From the NCBI GenBank assembly GCA_965220875.1, contig OZ244849.1, positions 1,550,001-1,614,000 on the forward strand: a stretch of 64,000 nucleotides of DNA. The letters run 5' to 3'. Below, piece by piece: positions 41,791 to 50,149 of the stretch. The position numbers and the translations under genes were made by a program. The notes under the pieces were generated by a model. It was given only the letters and a program-made list of their open reading frames with translations. It was not told the origin of the DNA and searched no databases. The stretch is from WTFY01 sp965220875 (lineage in GTDB: Bacteria > Pseudomonadota > Gammaproteobacteria > UBA4575). Numbering within the stretch: position 1 is the stretch's first letter; each line of letters begins with the position of its first letter.

Positions 41791-43499
41791 CGCAGCATGT
41801 AGCGTTGTGTCAGGGGAAGGTTCTTGGCCGGATCGCAAGTGGCAAGCTTGCCATTCACGAAGACTTCGAATGTTTCAGGGTTGACCGTAATTTTTGGACA
41901 TGCACTGTTGTGCAGCATGTGGTTTTTATTGAGTTTGCGGGTGCCCTGTGCCGCCAGGTTCATTTTTTGAAGCTGCAGCTTTTCTCCGACTTTATCTTCA
42001 ATTGCAGATTGATTGACGAAGTTTGCACTCAAGTGCTGCTTGGCATTACCGAATGCCCCCCATTGCGGTCTCAGGATCATGGGTTCACAGGTCATCAACG
42101 ATGCAGCACTATCACCCATTGCTGACCAGATGATAAAGCCGCCCTTGACTATCAGTTCGGGTTTGATTCCAAAAAATGCGGGCTTCCACAGCACGACATC
42201 GGCCAGTTTTCCTTTTTCTAGTGAGCCGATGTATGGGTCAATGCCGAATGTGCGCGCAGCATTGATTGTATATTTTGCGATATAGCGCTTGATCCTTTCA
42301 TTGTCGCCGCGTTTTGTGGATTCTTCGGAAAGCCTTCCAAATTGATCCTTCATCTTGCTGGCAAGCTGCCAGGTTCGGCAGATGACTTCGTTGATTCTGC
42401 CCATGCCCTGGCTGTCTGAACCCAGCATGGAGATCGCCCCGAGGTCATGCAGTACGTCTTCTGCAGCGATGGTTTGAGCGCGGATTCGGCTTTCAGCAAA
42501 AGCAACGTCTTCCGGTATTGCAGGGTTCAAATGATGGCATACCATGGTCATGTCAAGATGCTCATCGAATGTATTCACGGTATATGGATTTGTCGGGTTG
42601 GTGGAGGAGGGCAGGCAATTGTATTCGCCGGCAACCCGTATTATGTCGGGCGCGTGTCCACCTCCCGCCCCCTCGGTGTGATACATGTGGATGGTACGAC
42701 CGTTGATCGCAGCCAGTGTATTTTCCAGAAAGCCACTCTCGTTCAAGGTGTCTGTGTGCAATTGGACCTGGAAGTCAAGCTCATCTGCAACAGACAGGCA
42801 GGTATCGATTACTGCAGGCATTGCGCCCCAGTCTTCATGAATCTTCAGTCCCAAACATCCCCCCCGGAGCTGGTCTATCAGAGATCTTGGCTTGGACGAG
42901 TTGCCGCGCCCCAGGAAACCAAAATTGATGGGCCAATGCTCTGAGGCCTGCAGCATCTTGCCTACGTTCCAGGCACCCCCACAATCTATTCCTACAGTGA
43001 TAGGGCCCAGAGAGCCTCCAATCATGGTAGTGATGCCGGAGCTGACAGCATGTTCACACAGCTGCGCACTGTCGAAATGCACGTGAACATCTATTCCACC
43101 GGGTGTTGCAATCAATCCCTCTGCATCCCGCACAGTTGTCGCTGCACCACAGATAAGGTTTGAGTCAACCTTATCCATGGTGGCCGGGTTGCCTGCTTTT
43201 CCTATTCCTGCAACCCGGCCTGCCTTGATTCCAATATCTGCTTTGACAATTCCCAGGACCGGGTCTATGACCAGCGCATTACAGATCAGCATGTCCAGAG
43301 AACCTGCAGCACTGTCGTAGCCGGGTGTCAGACCCAGTCCATCACGCAGTGTCTTGCCTCCGCCATGCAAGCACTCGTCGCCAGGCACGGCATAATCGTG
43401 TTCAACCTCTGCCAAAAGTGAAGTGTCTCCAAGCCGGACAGCATCTCCCTTGGTCGGGCCATACATCAACGAATACTCTTTTCTTGAAATTTCAATCAT
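41787..43499 (-). CDS. ureC: urease alpha subunit
   Basis: Catalytic nickel subunit that hydrolyses urea to ammonia and carbamate. It has 570 residues. Metal-ligand and catalytic elements are all present: the HVHF histidine pair, the carbamylated lysine in GLKIHEDWGAMP, the QLHTDTLNESG and HTEGAGGGHAPDII histidines, the mobile-flap region with MVCHHLNPAIPEDVAFAESRIR, and the aspartate in MLGSDSQGMGR. It overlaps ureG by four bases and follows ureAB after two bases. Confidence 0.98.
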   Translation of the reverse strand: MIEISRKEYSLMYGPTKGDAVRLGDTSLLAEVEHDYAVPGDECLHGGGKTLRDGLGLTPGYDSAAGSLDMLICNALVIDPVLGIVKADIGIKAGRVAGIGKAGNPATMDKVDSNLICGAATTVRDAEGLIATPGGIDVHVHFDSAQLCEHAVSSGITTMIGGSLGPITVGIDCGGAWNVGKMLQASEHWPINFGFLGRGNSSKPRSLIDQLRGGCLGLKIHEDWGAMPAVIDTCLSVADELDFQVQLHTDTLNESGFLENTLAAINGRTIHMYHTEGAGGGHAPDIIRVAGEYNCLPSSTNPTNPYTVNTFDEHLDMTMVCHHLNPAIPEDVAFAESRIRAQTIAAEDVLHDLGAISMLGSDSQGMGRINEVICRTWQLASKMKDQFGRLSEESTKRGDNERIKRYIAKYTINAARTFGIDPYIGSLEKGKLADVVLWKPAFFGIKPELIVKGGFIIWSAMGDSAASLMTCEPMILRPQWGAFGNAKQHLSANFVNQSAIEDKVGEKLQLQKMNLAAQGTRKLNKNHMLHNSACPKITVNPETFEVFVNGKLATCDPAKNLPLTQRYMLR

Positions 43500-43501
43500 T
43501 G

Positions 43502-44197
43502 TTACGCCCCTTTGAATCCGCGAACTTTCGCTTTTTGCAGTGCTTCCTTCTTATTGATATCACTGGATGTTGAACCATCGGTTAAATGATTCAAGCCGTA
43601 TACCTCACCGGTTCCTCCAAATTTGACCAGTCGTACTTCCTTGCTTTCGCCAGGTTCAAACCGCACTGCGGTTCCGGCTGGGACATCAAGGTGTCTTCCG
43701 AATGTTTCTTTCCGGTTGAATTCTAATTCGGAATTCACTTCAAAAAAGTGGAAGTGACTGCCGACCTGCACAGGCCGGTCTCCGGTGTTCAGCACCTTCA
43801 GCTTAACTGCCCGTTTTTTGGCATTTATCTTCACATTACCATCACCAGGGATGATTTCTCCAGGATAAGCGCTCTCTTTGATCTTCGTTTTCCCTGGACG
43901 AATGGGTTCATGTACTGTGACGAGCTTGGTGCCATCGGGAAACGTTGCTTCCACCTGCAGCATGCTCATCATCTCGCTGACGCCAGGCATGACATCATCC
44001 GTGCTGAGCAGTGTCGATCCGAAGCTGATCAGCTCTGCTACACTTCGGCCCTCCCGTGCTCCTTCCAAGATTTCGTCGGCAATTATGGCGGTGGCTTCAG
44101 GGTAATTTAACAAGAGCCCTTTCTTCCTCCTCTTCCTGGCCAATTCAGCAGCGGTATAGATGGTTAAACGTTCCAGTTCAGTGGGTGTCAGCAGCAT
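43502..44197 (-). CDS. ureAB: fused urease gamma-beta subunit
   Basis: Structural urease subunit, 231 residues, combining the normally separate gamma (UreA, residues 1 to about 100, with MLLTPTELERLTIYTAAELARKRR and FGSTLL) and beta (UreB, from about 105, with GEIIPGDGNVKIN, NTGDRPVQVGSHFHFFEVN and GTAVRFEPGE) subunits in one chain, as in Helicobacter UreA. The frame is continuous without a frameshift. Both halves look complete. It is placed between ureF and ureC. Confidence 0.95.
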   Translation of the reverse strand: MLLTPTELERLTIYTAAELARKRRKKGLLLNYPEATAIIADEILEGAREGRSVAELISFGSTLLSTDDVMPGVSEMMSMLQVEATFPDGTKLVTVHEPIRPGKTKIKESAYPGEIIPGDGNVKINAKKRAVKLKVLNTGDRPVQVGSHFHFFEVNSELEFNRKETFGRHLDVPAGTAVRFEPGESKEVRLVKFGGTGEVYGLNHLTDGSTSSDINKKEALQKAKVRGFKGA

Positions 44198-44226
44198 GGG
44201 AGTTCTCCAGAGATTTGAATCATGAG

Positions 44227-44907
44227 CTAGTTTATAAATAGTCTTGTTTCTGATTTCTCGTGTCTCATTGAAGCGATGTCTGAAACAGGCGTGAATCCAT
44301 GGATCTCTTCAATCTCAGGCATAGGCCAAGTCAGGATTCTGGAAATTGATTTGCCCAATCTGGTCAGGGTCATCTGGAAATCAATATGGCTTATAAGCCC
44401 TAGACGCAAGGCTGCGCTGAGCGCAGAAGTACAAAAATTGTAAGCAGACAGCGTCAGCACTGGATTTTTGGGTAATCCTATGGAGTGCCAAAGCAGTCCC
44501 TGGCTGACAACCAGGTGTCCGTGTGCCTTGTTATCATGAATGAATGCCTGGTATTGCTTGGCGACAGGGTTGTCCAGCTTGACATAGGTAGACAGCAAAG
44601 CCGAGCCTAATCTTTTGGACCCTTCTCTCAGTTCGCTTGGCAAAGTCATGCATTCTACAAGGTTGTCTGCAGGGATGACTGCTTGCAGGTCTTTCGCATG
44701 CTCGTAGCAATGGGCCAGCACCACACGTTCAAACGATCCCCATTTGTCGTGAAGCTGACTCTCGATAAAGTCTTCCACTCCGCCTGATGAAGTAACCAGG
44801 TTGTCATTCTTGAGCATTTCCAGTCCCCAGGAAAAGGAAACAGAACCGGAAGGAAAAATGCTGTCCCCGTGCTGTAACAGGGTGAAAACCTGGTCATCAT
44901 TCATCAT
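44227..44907 (-). CDS. ureF: urease accessory protein UreF
   Basis: All-helical chaperone that gates UreG GTPase activity during urease assembly. The product has 226 residues. Recognisable features are the N-terminal LLQHGDSIFPSGSVSFSWGLEML and the C-terminal helices with LSAALRLGLISHIDFQMTL. It overlaps the end of ureE by 11 bases and precedes ureAB by 29. UreF proteins diverge fast, so the family call relies on both the N-terminal motif and the operon. Confidence 0.93.
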   Translation of the reverse strand: MMNDDQVFTLLQHGDSIFPSGSVSFSWGLEMLKNDNLVTSSGGVEDFIESQLHDKWGSFERVVLAHCYEHAKDLQAVIPADNLVECMTLPSELREGSKRLGSALLSTYVKLDNPVAKQYQAFIHDNKAHGHLVVSQGLLWHSIGLPKNPVLTLSAYNFCTSALSAALRLGLISHIDFQMTLTRLGKSISRILTWPMPEIEEIHGFTPVSDIASMRHEKSETRLFIN

Positions 44908-45349
44908 GATCGATACGCTTGATCTTTCCTGTTGTGAAAAAATCTTTCAGCCTCTCAAGGTATATTTCCTCCGGGCTTTCAACCGCTATGCTGAGACACT
45001 CCTTTTCAAACTTGACTCGCCAGTGCATGTTTCCTGCAAAATAACCTATTTCGATCGCGCATGAAATGTCTCTGGGCTTGAGCCGCAGCCATTGCTCCTC
45101 GGACATTTTCACTACAACCGCACGATTACTTTCCAGCAGTAATACTGCACCGTTAGTCAACTTGGCCAGCCGTGAAATAGAAACCGCACAGTCCGTACCC
45201 TGGTCTGTTTTGGCTCTGAAACGCCGCCGCAGCAGGTTTGAGCGGTCAAGTATTATGTATTCAACTTCATTTCGATGAGACAGGTCATGAAGCCTGCCCG
45301 ACAAATTCGAGTCATGCACATGGCCAAGGATCTCTGTGATATGAATCAT
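44897..45349 (-). CDS. ureE: urease nickel chaperone UreE
   Basis: Dimeric nickel metallochaperone, 150 residues. The N-terminal peptide-binding domain (about residues 1-75) is followed by the metal-binding domain. The sequence lacks a His-rich C-terminal tail, ending in KRIDHDE, so it belongs to the tail-less type with lower nickel-storage capacity. It is the first gene of the operon, with about 120 bases before the preceding glutamine synthetase gene. The family call is helped by position. Confidence 0.85.
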   Translation of the reverse strand: MIHITEILGHVHDSNLSGRLHDLSHRNEVEYIILDRSNLLRRRFRAKTDQGTDCAVSISRLAKLTNGAVLLLESNRAVVVKMSEEQWLRLKPRDISCAIEIGYFAGNMHWRVKFEKECLSIAVESPEEIYLERLKDFFTTGKIKRIDHDE

Positions 45350-45386
45350 GTGAGAATCGTATCTACTCTTTGATCAGTCGCAATGT

Positions 45387-45423
45387 GTGTCCGTGTGCAT
45401 TCATCTGTTCGGGCAACGGACAC
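45387..45423 (-). terminator. inverted repeat between the GlnT-type gene and ureE
   Basis: GTGTCCGT and ACGGACAC are a perfect eight-base pair of arms around a 21-base loop, just downstream of the glutamine synthetase stop. Without a U-run it could reduce read-through into the urease operon or serve as a leader structure for ureE. Confidence 0.35.
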
Positions 45424-45469
45424 GCTGTGTACTGCCATCCGGATGTATTGAGACAGGGCAGGAGGCAGG

Positions 45470-46777
45470 TCAGCAATCCATCGTGGTCTGCATTTCCCAC
45501 TGGCTGAGATGGCTTGTGTAATCACGCCACTCCATCATTTTCAATTTAATATACGAATCCACGACTTCTGCACCGAGTTCGCTTCTTAATGCTCTATTCT
45601 TCTCAAGTAATCGCAGTGCGTCCAGCAGGGTAGACGGAAGCTTTTTCACATTTTTCAACTTGTCGCCCTCTTCATACATGTTGATAAAGCTGGGTTTTCC
45701 GGGGTCCAGCTTGTTCTGGATTCCATCCAGCCCGGCCGCGATCACTGCAGCTTGTGCAAGGTAAGGGTTAGTCGCACCATCCATCAGTCTCAGTTCGAAC
45801 CGTCCATCCTCGGGAACCCGGATCATATGGGTGCGGTTGTTGCCTGAATAGGTCACTGCATTGGGCGACCAGGTGGCGCCTGAAGCAGTTCGCACTGCAT
45901 CGATTCTTTTGTAACTGTTCACTGTCGGGTTGAGTATGGCACACATTGAAACGGCATGTTCCATGATGCCTCCAAGAAAATGGTAAGCCAGTTTTGACAG
46001 GCCAAGGTGATCGGACTTGTTTAGAAACAGGTTTTTTTCTCCGCTTTTGTTCCAAACAGATAGGTGTGTATGGCACCCATTTCCCGTCAGGTTTGGAAAT
46101 GGCTTGGGCATGAAGGTTGCCCGCATGCCATGATCCCCGGCAATGGTTTTTGTCATAAATTTAAAAAACACATGACGGTCAGCAGTGATCAATACGTCAT
46201 TGTAATCCCAGTTCATTTCAAACTGGCCGTTGGCATCTTCGTGATCATTCTGGTACGGACCCCAGCCAAGTTTCAGCATGCAGTCACAAATTTCCTTTAC
46301 TACCGGGTAACGGCGCATCAGTGCCTGCTGGTCGTAGCAAGGCTTGGTTTGGGTGTCCAGCGGGTCCGATATGGAATTTCCATCCTGGTTGATTAAAAAG
46401 TATTCGCATTCGACACCCGTTTTGACCCGATAACCTTTCTTGTGGGCTTTGGCGATTTGTCTTTTGAGGGCAACTCTTGGAGAGGCTTCAACTTCTTTAC
46501 CGTCCATCCACAGATCCGATGCCAGCCAGCCAACTTCAGGATTCCAGGGCAATTGAATCAGGCTGCCCGGATCCGGGACTCCAAACATGTCTGAATCTGC
46601 AGGGGTCATGTCGAGCCATGCCGCGAATCCTGCAAACCCGGCGCCATCTTTTTGCATGCCTTTTATTGCATCGGCAGGAACCAGCTTTGCACGAAGCACT
46701 CCGAATAAATCTACAAAACTTATGAGAAAGTACTTGATCCCCTTGGTTTTTGCGATTTGAGCCAAATCTTTTGCCAT
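45470..46777 (-). CDS. glnT: glutamine synthetase family protein, GlnT type
   Basis: ATP-dependent ligase of 435 residues. It has YFLISFVDLFGVLRAKLVP and DGAGFAGFAAW at the N-terminus, the active-site segments QNDHEDANGQFEMNW, FMPKPFPNLTGNGCHTHLSVW, the NSYKRI region and RFELRLMDGATNPYLA. This pattern fits the GlnT/type III group rather than GlnA. The same group includes gamma-glutamylmethylamide synthetases, so the amine acceptor may be methylamine instead of ammonia. It lies upstream of the urease operon on the same strand, where it could capture the ammonia released from urea. Confidence 0.88.
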   Translation of the reverse strand: MAKDLAQIAKTKGIKYFLISFVDLFGVLRAKLVPADAIKGMQKDGAGFAGFAAWLDMTPADSDMFGVPDPGSLIQLPWNPEVGWLASDLWMDGKEVEASPRVALKRQIAKAHKKGYRVKTGVECEYFLINQDGNSISDPLDTQTKPCYDQQALMRRYPVVKEICDCMLKLGWGPYQNDHEDANGQFEMNWDYNDVLITADRHVFFKFMTKTIAGDHGMRATFMPKPFPNLTGNGCHTHLSVWNKSGEKNLFLNKSDHLGLSKLAYHFLGGIMEHAVSMCAILNPTVNSYKRIDAVRTASGATWSPNAVTYSGNNRTHMIRVPEDGRFELRLMDGATNPYLAQAAVIAAGLDGIQNKLDPGKPSFINMYEEGDKLKNVKKLPSTLLDALRLLEKNRALRSELGAEVVDSYIKLKMMEWRDYTSHLSQWEMQTTMDC

Positions 46778-47367
46778 GCTTACTCTCCAGTTGTTGATCC
46801 CGGTTACCCTGCCGTAGTAGAGCAGGTATTTTAATGCAAATCTTTTCGTTGCGAAGGGTCAGCTGAATGATTGCAAGCGGCCGGATTCAAAGGTCCCGGA
46901 CAAAACATGACAAGGTCCTTCGGCCGCGGAGGATGTCACGATATGCAGGTAAAAATGCTTTCAAGTTACGGGCGTTAAGAACGGTGGACATCGGCAGATT
47001 ATCATGCACAAAGGGATTAGGGAATTGGAATCAAAATCACCGGACAGGCTCCGTATCAGGGATGGAGTTCGCATTCTTGCACACACTGTACAAACGGAAT
47101 TGGCGATCGAGGTCAATACCCGTCACACCGGGTTCACCCTCTGTATTGGTCTGGCATGGACATGTGGCAGAGGGAGCCTGCTATACTGCCTGAGTACACA
47201 ATTCTGAATCGCAAAATATTGCCAGCGCTGCCATTCTTCCATTGCCTTTCATTGTGCGTTTGCAGAAGCGGGCGTTCGACCATGCGGATGCGGGATGCGA
47301 ATTCTCCAATTCAATTCCGGGTGAAGTACTCCGTGTGGTTTAAATTCTGCTGAATCCTGGTAGTTCC
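46778..47367. other. regulatory/gene-free stretch upstream of the GlnT-type gene
   Basis: No gene supported; small plus-strand frames look like chance. It contains a perfect repeat GCGGCCG/CGGCCGC at 46877-46927, about 100 bases before the GlnT-type start, which may be a leader structure or an operator. A -10-like TATACT at 47182-47187 with TGGACA 19 bases upstream could serve the GNAT gene. No sigma-54 promoter seen. Confidence 0.4.
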
Positions 47368-47811
47368 ATGCATATAGACACCGCCACGATGGAAGACATT
47401 CCTCAATTATGTATCCTTCTTGAAGAGCTGTTTTCCCAGGAAGCGGAATTCAAACCCGATCCTGAAGTCCAAAGCGAGGGTTTGAAAAAGATTATTTCCA
47501 GCCCGGAGACAGGCCGTGTCATTGTAGCCCGTGAGGGAAATGACATCGTAGGCATGGCAAATCTTTTGTTTACCGTCTCGACTGCGCTGGGCAGTCCGGC
47601 TGCAATACTTGAAGACATGGTTGTTCTGCCGCAAGCCCGCCGCTCGGGTATCGGATCCAGGCTCATAGATTACTGTCTCAAGACGGCCGTGCAGAAAGGC
47701 TGCAGGCGTATTACCCTGCTTACGGACCATGACAATGCCGAAGCACACAGGTTCTACGAGCGGCATGGTTTTACACGTTCATCAATGGTTATTTTTCGGA
47801 AAAGTGTTTAG
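47368..47811 (+). CDS. GNAT-family N-acetyltransferase
   Basis: Acetyl-CoA-dependent acetyltransferase of 147 residues, substrate unknown. It has the GNAT order: N-terminal helix-rich region (LLEELFSQEAEF), the beta4 strand followed by LEDMVVLPQARRSGIGSRLIDYCL, where the RRSGIG loop binds the pyrophosphate, and the C-terminal HDNAEAHRFYERHGF motif. The length is short for aminoglycoside modifiers. It stands alone, ahead of a 370-base gap and the lol genes. Confidence 0.8.
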   Translation: MHIDTATMEDIPQLCILLEELFSQEAEFKPDPEVQSEGLKKIISSPETGRVIVAREGNDIVGMANLLFTVSTALGSPAAILEDMVVLPQARRSGIGSRLIDYCLKTAVQKGCRRITLLTDHDNAEAHRFYERHGFTRSSMVIFRKSV

Positions 47812-48179
47812 GGATTTATCTCATGCCGGCTTGGCAGCTGGACGGTGAACCTGCCTTCTGCACGACCGCTGAATTGCACGGCAAAATCCGGATACCGCCC
47901 AGGCAAGCGAATGGAACCGCCCACCAGTAAGGCTTCAAGCCTTTTGAATACCACATCAGAATTGGTTTGTGGTTCATGATGAAGTATGATCTATTTGCCG
48001 TTGGCCAAGTTGCGAGCATGCATGTGAGTTGCATGCACGACCCAAGTGATACTGTCCCTGTCATGGCTGCAAGGGATGCTTGACTGTGATGCTGAACTCG
48101 GGCCAGTACAGGCCAGAACGGACCCTGTGCGAAGTTGCCGGATGATATAGAACCTTCCTTCTAGTTAAACCAAATCTGA
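47812..48179. other. spacer before the lol genes
   Basis: No gene supported. The minus strand has one continuous frame ending in a short stretch (LPGRYPDFAVQFSGRAEG) which looks protein-like but has a stop just upstream and only a GTG start, so it may be the tail of a lost gene. The region directly before the permease gene has no strong promoter consensus. Confidence 0.35.
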
Positions 48180-49430
48180 TTGATGTTAAAACCATTTGAA
48201 CTGTTCATTGGTTCCCGCTATTTGCGTGCAAAACGACGCAACCACTTTATTTCATTCATATCCTTGATTTCTTTGGTGGGAATAGCGCTCAGCATTGTTG
48301 TACTAATCACCGTCCTGTCCGTCATGAACGGCTTTCAGCATGAGGTCAAGCATAGGATTCTGGGCATGACATCCCATGCTTCGGCCTATGAACGGGATGG
48401 AATTCTCCGGGACTGGCAAGGCTTGCAAAAAAGGCTGAAGGATTTCTCGGAGGTCAAGGGTTCTGCACCCTTTGTCCAGGGCCAGAGCATGGCCGTGAAA
48501 GGAAAGAAGGTGAACGGTGTCCTGTTAAGCGGAATTGATCCGGAAATAGAAGGAAGGGTCTCGCGCCTAGGGGAGTACATGCTGGATGCCAATCTGAACG
48601 TGCTTCGGCCGGGGGAATTCGGAATTTTGCTTGGTGATGACCTGGCAGACCGCCTGGGTGTTCGCACAGGTGAAAAGATTTCCGTTATCACTCCAGAGGC
48701 GACCGTGACACCAGCGGGCATTCTTCCCAGGCTCAGGCGTTTCACGGTAGTAGGCATCTATTCTGTAGGGATTCCTCAATATGACCAAAACACTGCGGCG
48801 ATCCACATCGAAGACGCTAAAAGGCTGTTCCAGCTGGGAGACTCGGTATCCGGACTGCGCCTGAAATTTGAAGACCTGTTTGATGCGCCTTCCCTGACCC
48901 GTGAACTTCGTACTTACCTGGGAAAGGAATACTGGGTTACCGACTGGTCACAATATAATCAGAATTTCTTCCGCGCCCTGAAAATAGAAAAAATCATGAT
49001 GGCAATAATTCTGTCGTTACTGGTCCTGATTGCTGCCTTTAATATTGTGTCTGCTCTGGTCATGGTGGTGACTGAAAAGCAAAGCGACATCGCAATATTG
49101 CGCACACTCGGCGCATCGCCAAAAAGCATCATGGGCATTTTCGTGATCCAAGGTACCGTGATTGGCCTGGTTGGAACTGCATTGGGGGCTGTATTTGGAA
49201 TTCTGCTTGCCTCTAACCTGGAGGACATCGTTGGCTGGATCGAGTCCATCTTCAATATGAAGTTCCTGACGGACGGGTTTTATCCCATTGACGATCTTCC
49301 ATCCCACATCAATGCTTCAGATGTGGTGCTGGTATGTGCCATCGCGTTTGTCATGAGCGTTCTTGCCACGGTCTATCCTGCATGGAAGGCGTCCCGCACG
49401 CAGCCCGCTGAAGCATTGCGTTACGAGTAG
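48180..49430 (+). CDS. lolC: lipoprotein-releasing ABC permease (LolC/LolE/LolF family)
   Basis: Inner-membrane component of the machine that extracts outer-membrane lipoproteins from the inner membrane and passes them to LolA. It has 416 residues with one N-terminal transmembrane helix, a large periplasmic MacB-like domain (about residues 45-265), and three C-terminal helices with the FtsX pattern (IAILRTLGASPKSIMGIFVIQG). LolD follows by three bases, and the next gene is msbA; no second permease is seen in the cluster. This is compatible with the single-permease LolF plus LolD arrangement known from some gammaproteobacteria, although a second gene elsewhere cannot be excluded. Confidence 0.9.
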   Translation: MMLKPFELFIGSRYLRAKRRNHFISFISLISLVGIALSIVVLITVLSVMNGFQHEVKHRILGMTSHASAYERDGILRDWQGLQKRLKDFSEVKGSAPFVQGQSMAVKGKKVNGVLLSGIDPEIEGRVSRLGEYMLDANLNVLRPGEFGILLGDDLADRLGVRTGEKISVITPEATVTPAGILPRLRRFTVVGIYSVGIPQYDQNTAAIHIEDAKRLFQLGDSVSGLRLKFEDLFDAPSLTRELRTYLGKEYWVTDWSQYNQNFFRALKIEKIMMAIILSLLVLIAAFNIVSALVMVVTEKQSDIAILRTLGASPKSIMGIFVIQGTVIGLVGTALGAVFGILLASNLEDIVGWIESIFNMKFLTDGFYPIDDLPSHINASDVVLVCAIAFVMSVLATVYPAWKASRTQPAEALRYE

Positions 49431-49433
49431 GCC

Positions 49434-50114
49434 TTGATGAACCGGGTATTACAGTGTAAATCGCTCGTCAGGACTTTCGCCAGCGGGCCTTTGAGAGTGG
49501 AGGTTCTCAGGGGTGTGGACCTGAGTGTCGAGGCGGGAAGCAGGCAGGCTATTGTCGGCGTATCAGGCAGCGGCAAGAGTACCCTGATGCATCTGTTGGG
49601 AGGGCTGGACATGCCGGATTCGGGCACAGTGGAGGTTTGCGGCCAGGAAATGTCAAGGCTGTCCGATGCGCAGCGCGGGCGGTTGCGCAATGAAGCCCTT
49701 GGTTTCATTTACCAGTTTCACCACTTGCTGCCGGAATTTTCTGCACTGGAAAATGTTGCAATGCCCCTGTTGCTGCGGCGTGAGTCCAGTGCGCGTGCAT
49801 CTGAGCAGGCTAAGGAGTTTTTGTCCAAGGTCGGGCTTTCCAAGCGCATGCGGCACAAGCCCGCGGAATTGTCCGGAGGTGAAAGGCAGCGCGTAGCGAT
49901 TGCCCGGGCGCTGGTTACCAAGCCACAGATAATTCTTGCAGACGAACCCACCGGCAATCTTGATCGCAGCAATGTAGAGCAGGTACAAGAGCTGTTGTTA
50001 CAAATGAGCACCGAGCTCAATACTGCATTCGTCGTCGTGACACATGATCCGGCAGTAGCTGAATCGATGGAAATATCCTATCAGCTGGAAGACGGAAAAC
50101 TGTCCTTATCCTGA
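49434..50114 (+). CDS. lolD: lipoprotein-releasing ABC ATPase
   Basis: ATPase of the Lol lipoprotein-extraction machine, 226 residues. Walker A GVSGSGKST, Q-loop FIYQFHHLLPEFSALENVAMPLLLR (the LolD-type insertion), signature LSGGERQRVAIARAL, Walker B ILADEPTGNLD and the switch histidine VVVTHDP are all present. It is positioned three bases after the permease gene. MsbA follows after about 35 bases. Confidence 0.95.
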   Translation: MMNRVLQCKSLVRTFASGPLRVEVLRGVDLSVEAGSRQAIVGVSGSGKSTLMHLLGGLDMPDSGTVEVCGQEMSRLSDAQRGRLRNEALGFIYQFHHLLPEFSALENVAMPLLLRRESSARASEQAKEFLSKVGLSKRMRHKPAELSGGERQRVAIARALVTKPQIILADEPTGNLDRSNVEQVQELLLQMSTELNTAFVVVTHDPAVAESMEISYQLEDGKLSLS

Positions 50115-50149
50115 CGCGGTTGCTTACTTCCTGATACTCTCACTTGAGC

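Noticed and set aside
47816..48064. 82-residue minus-strand frame before lolC
   Set aside because: No ribosome site, no recognisable domain, and another frame of the same stretch looks more protein-like but lacks a proper start.
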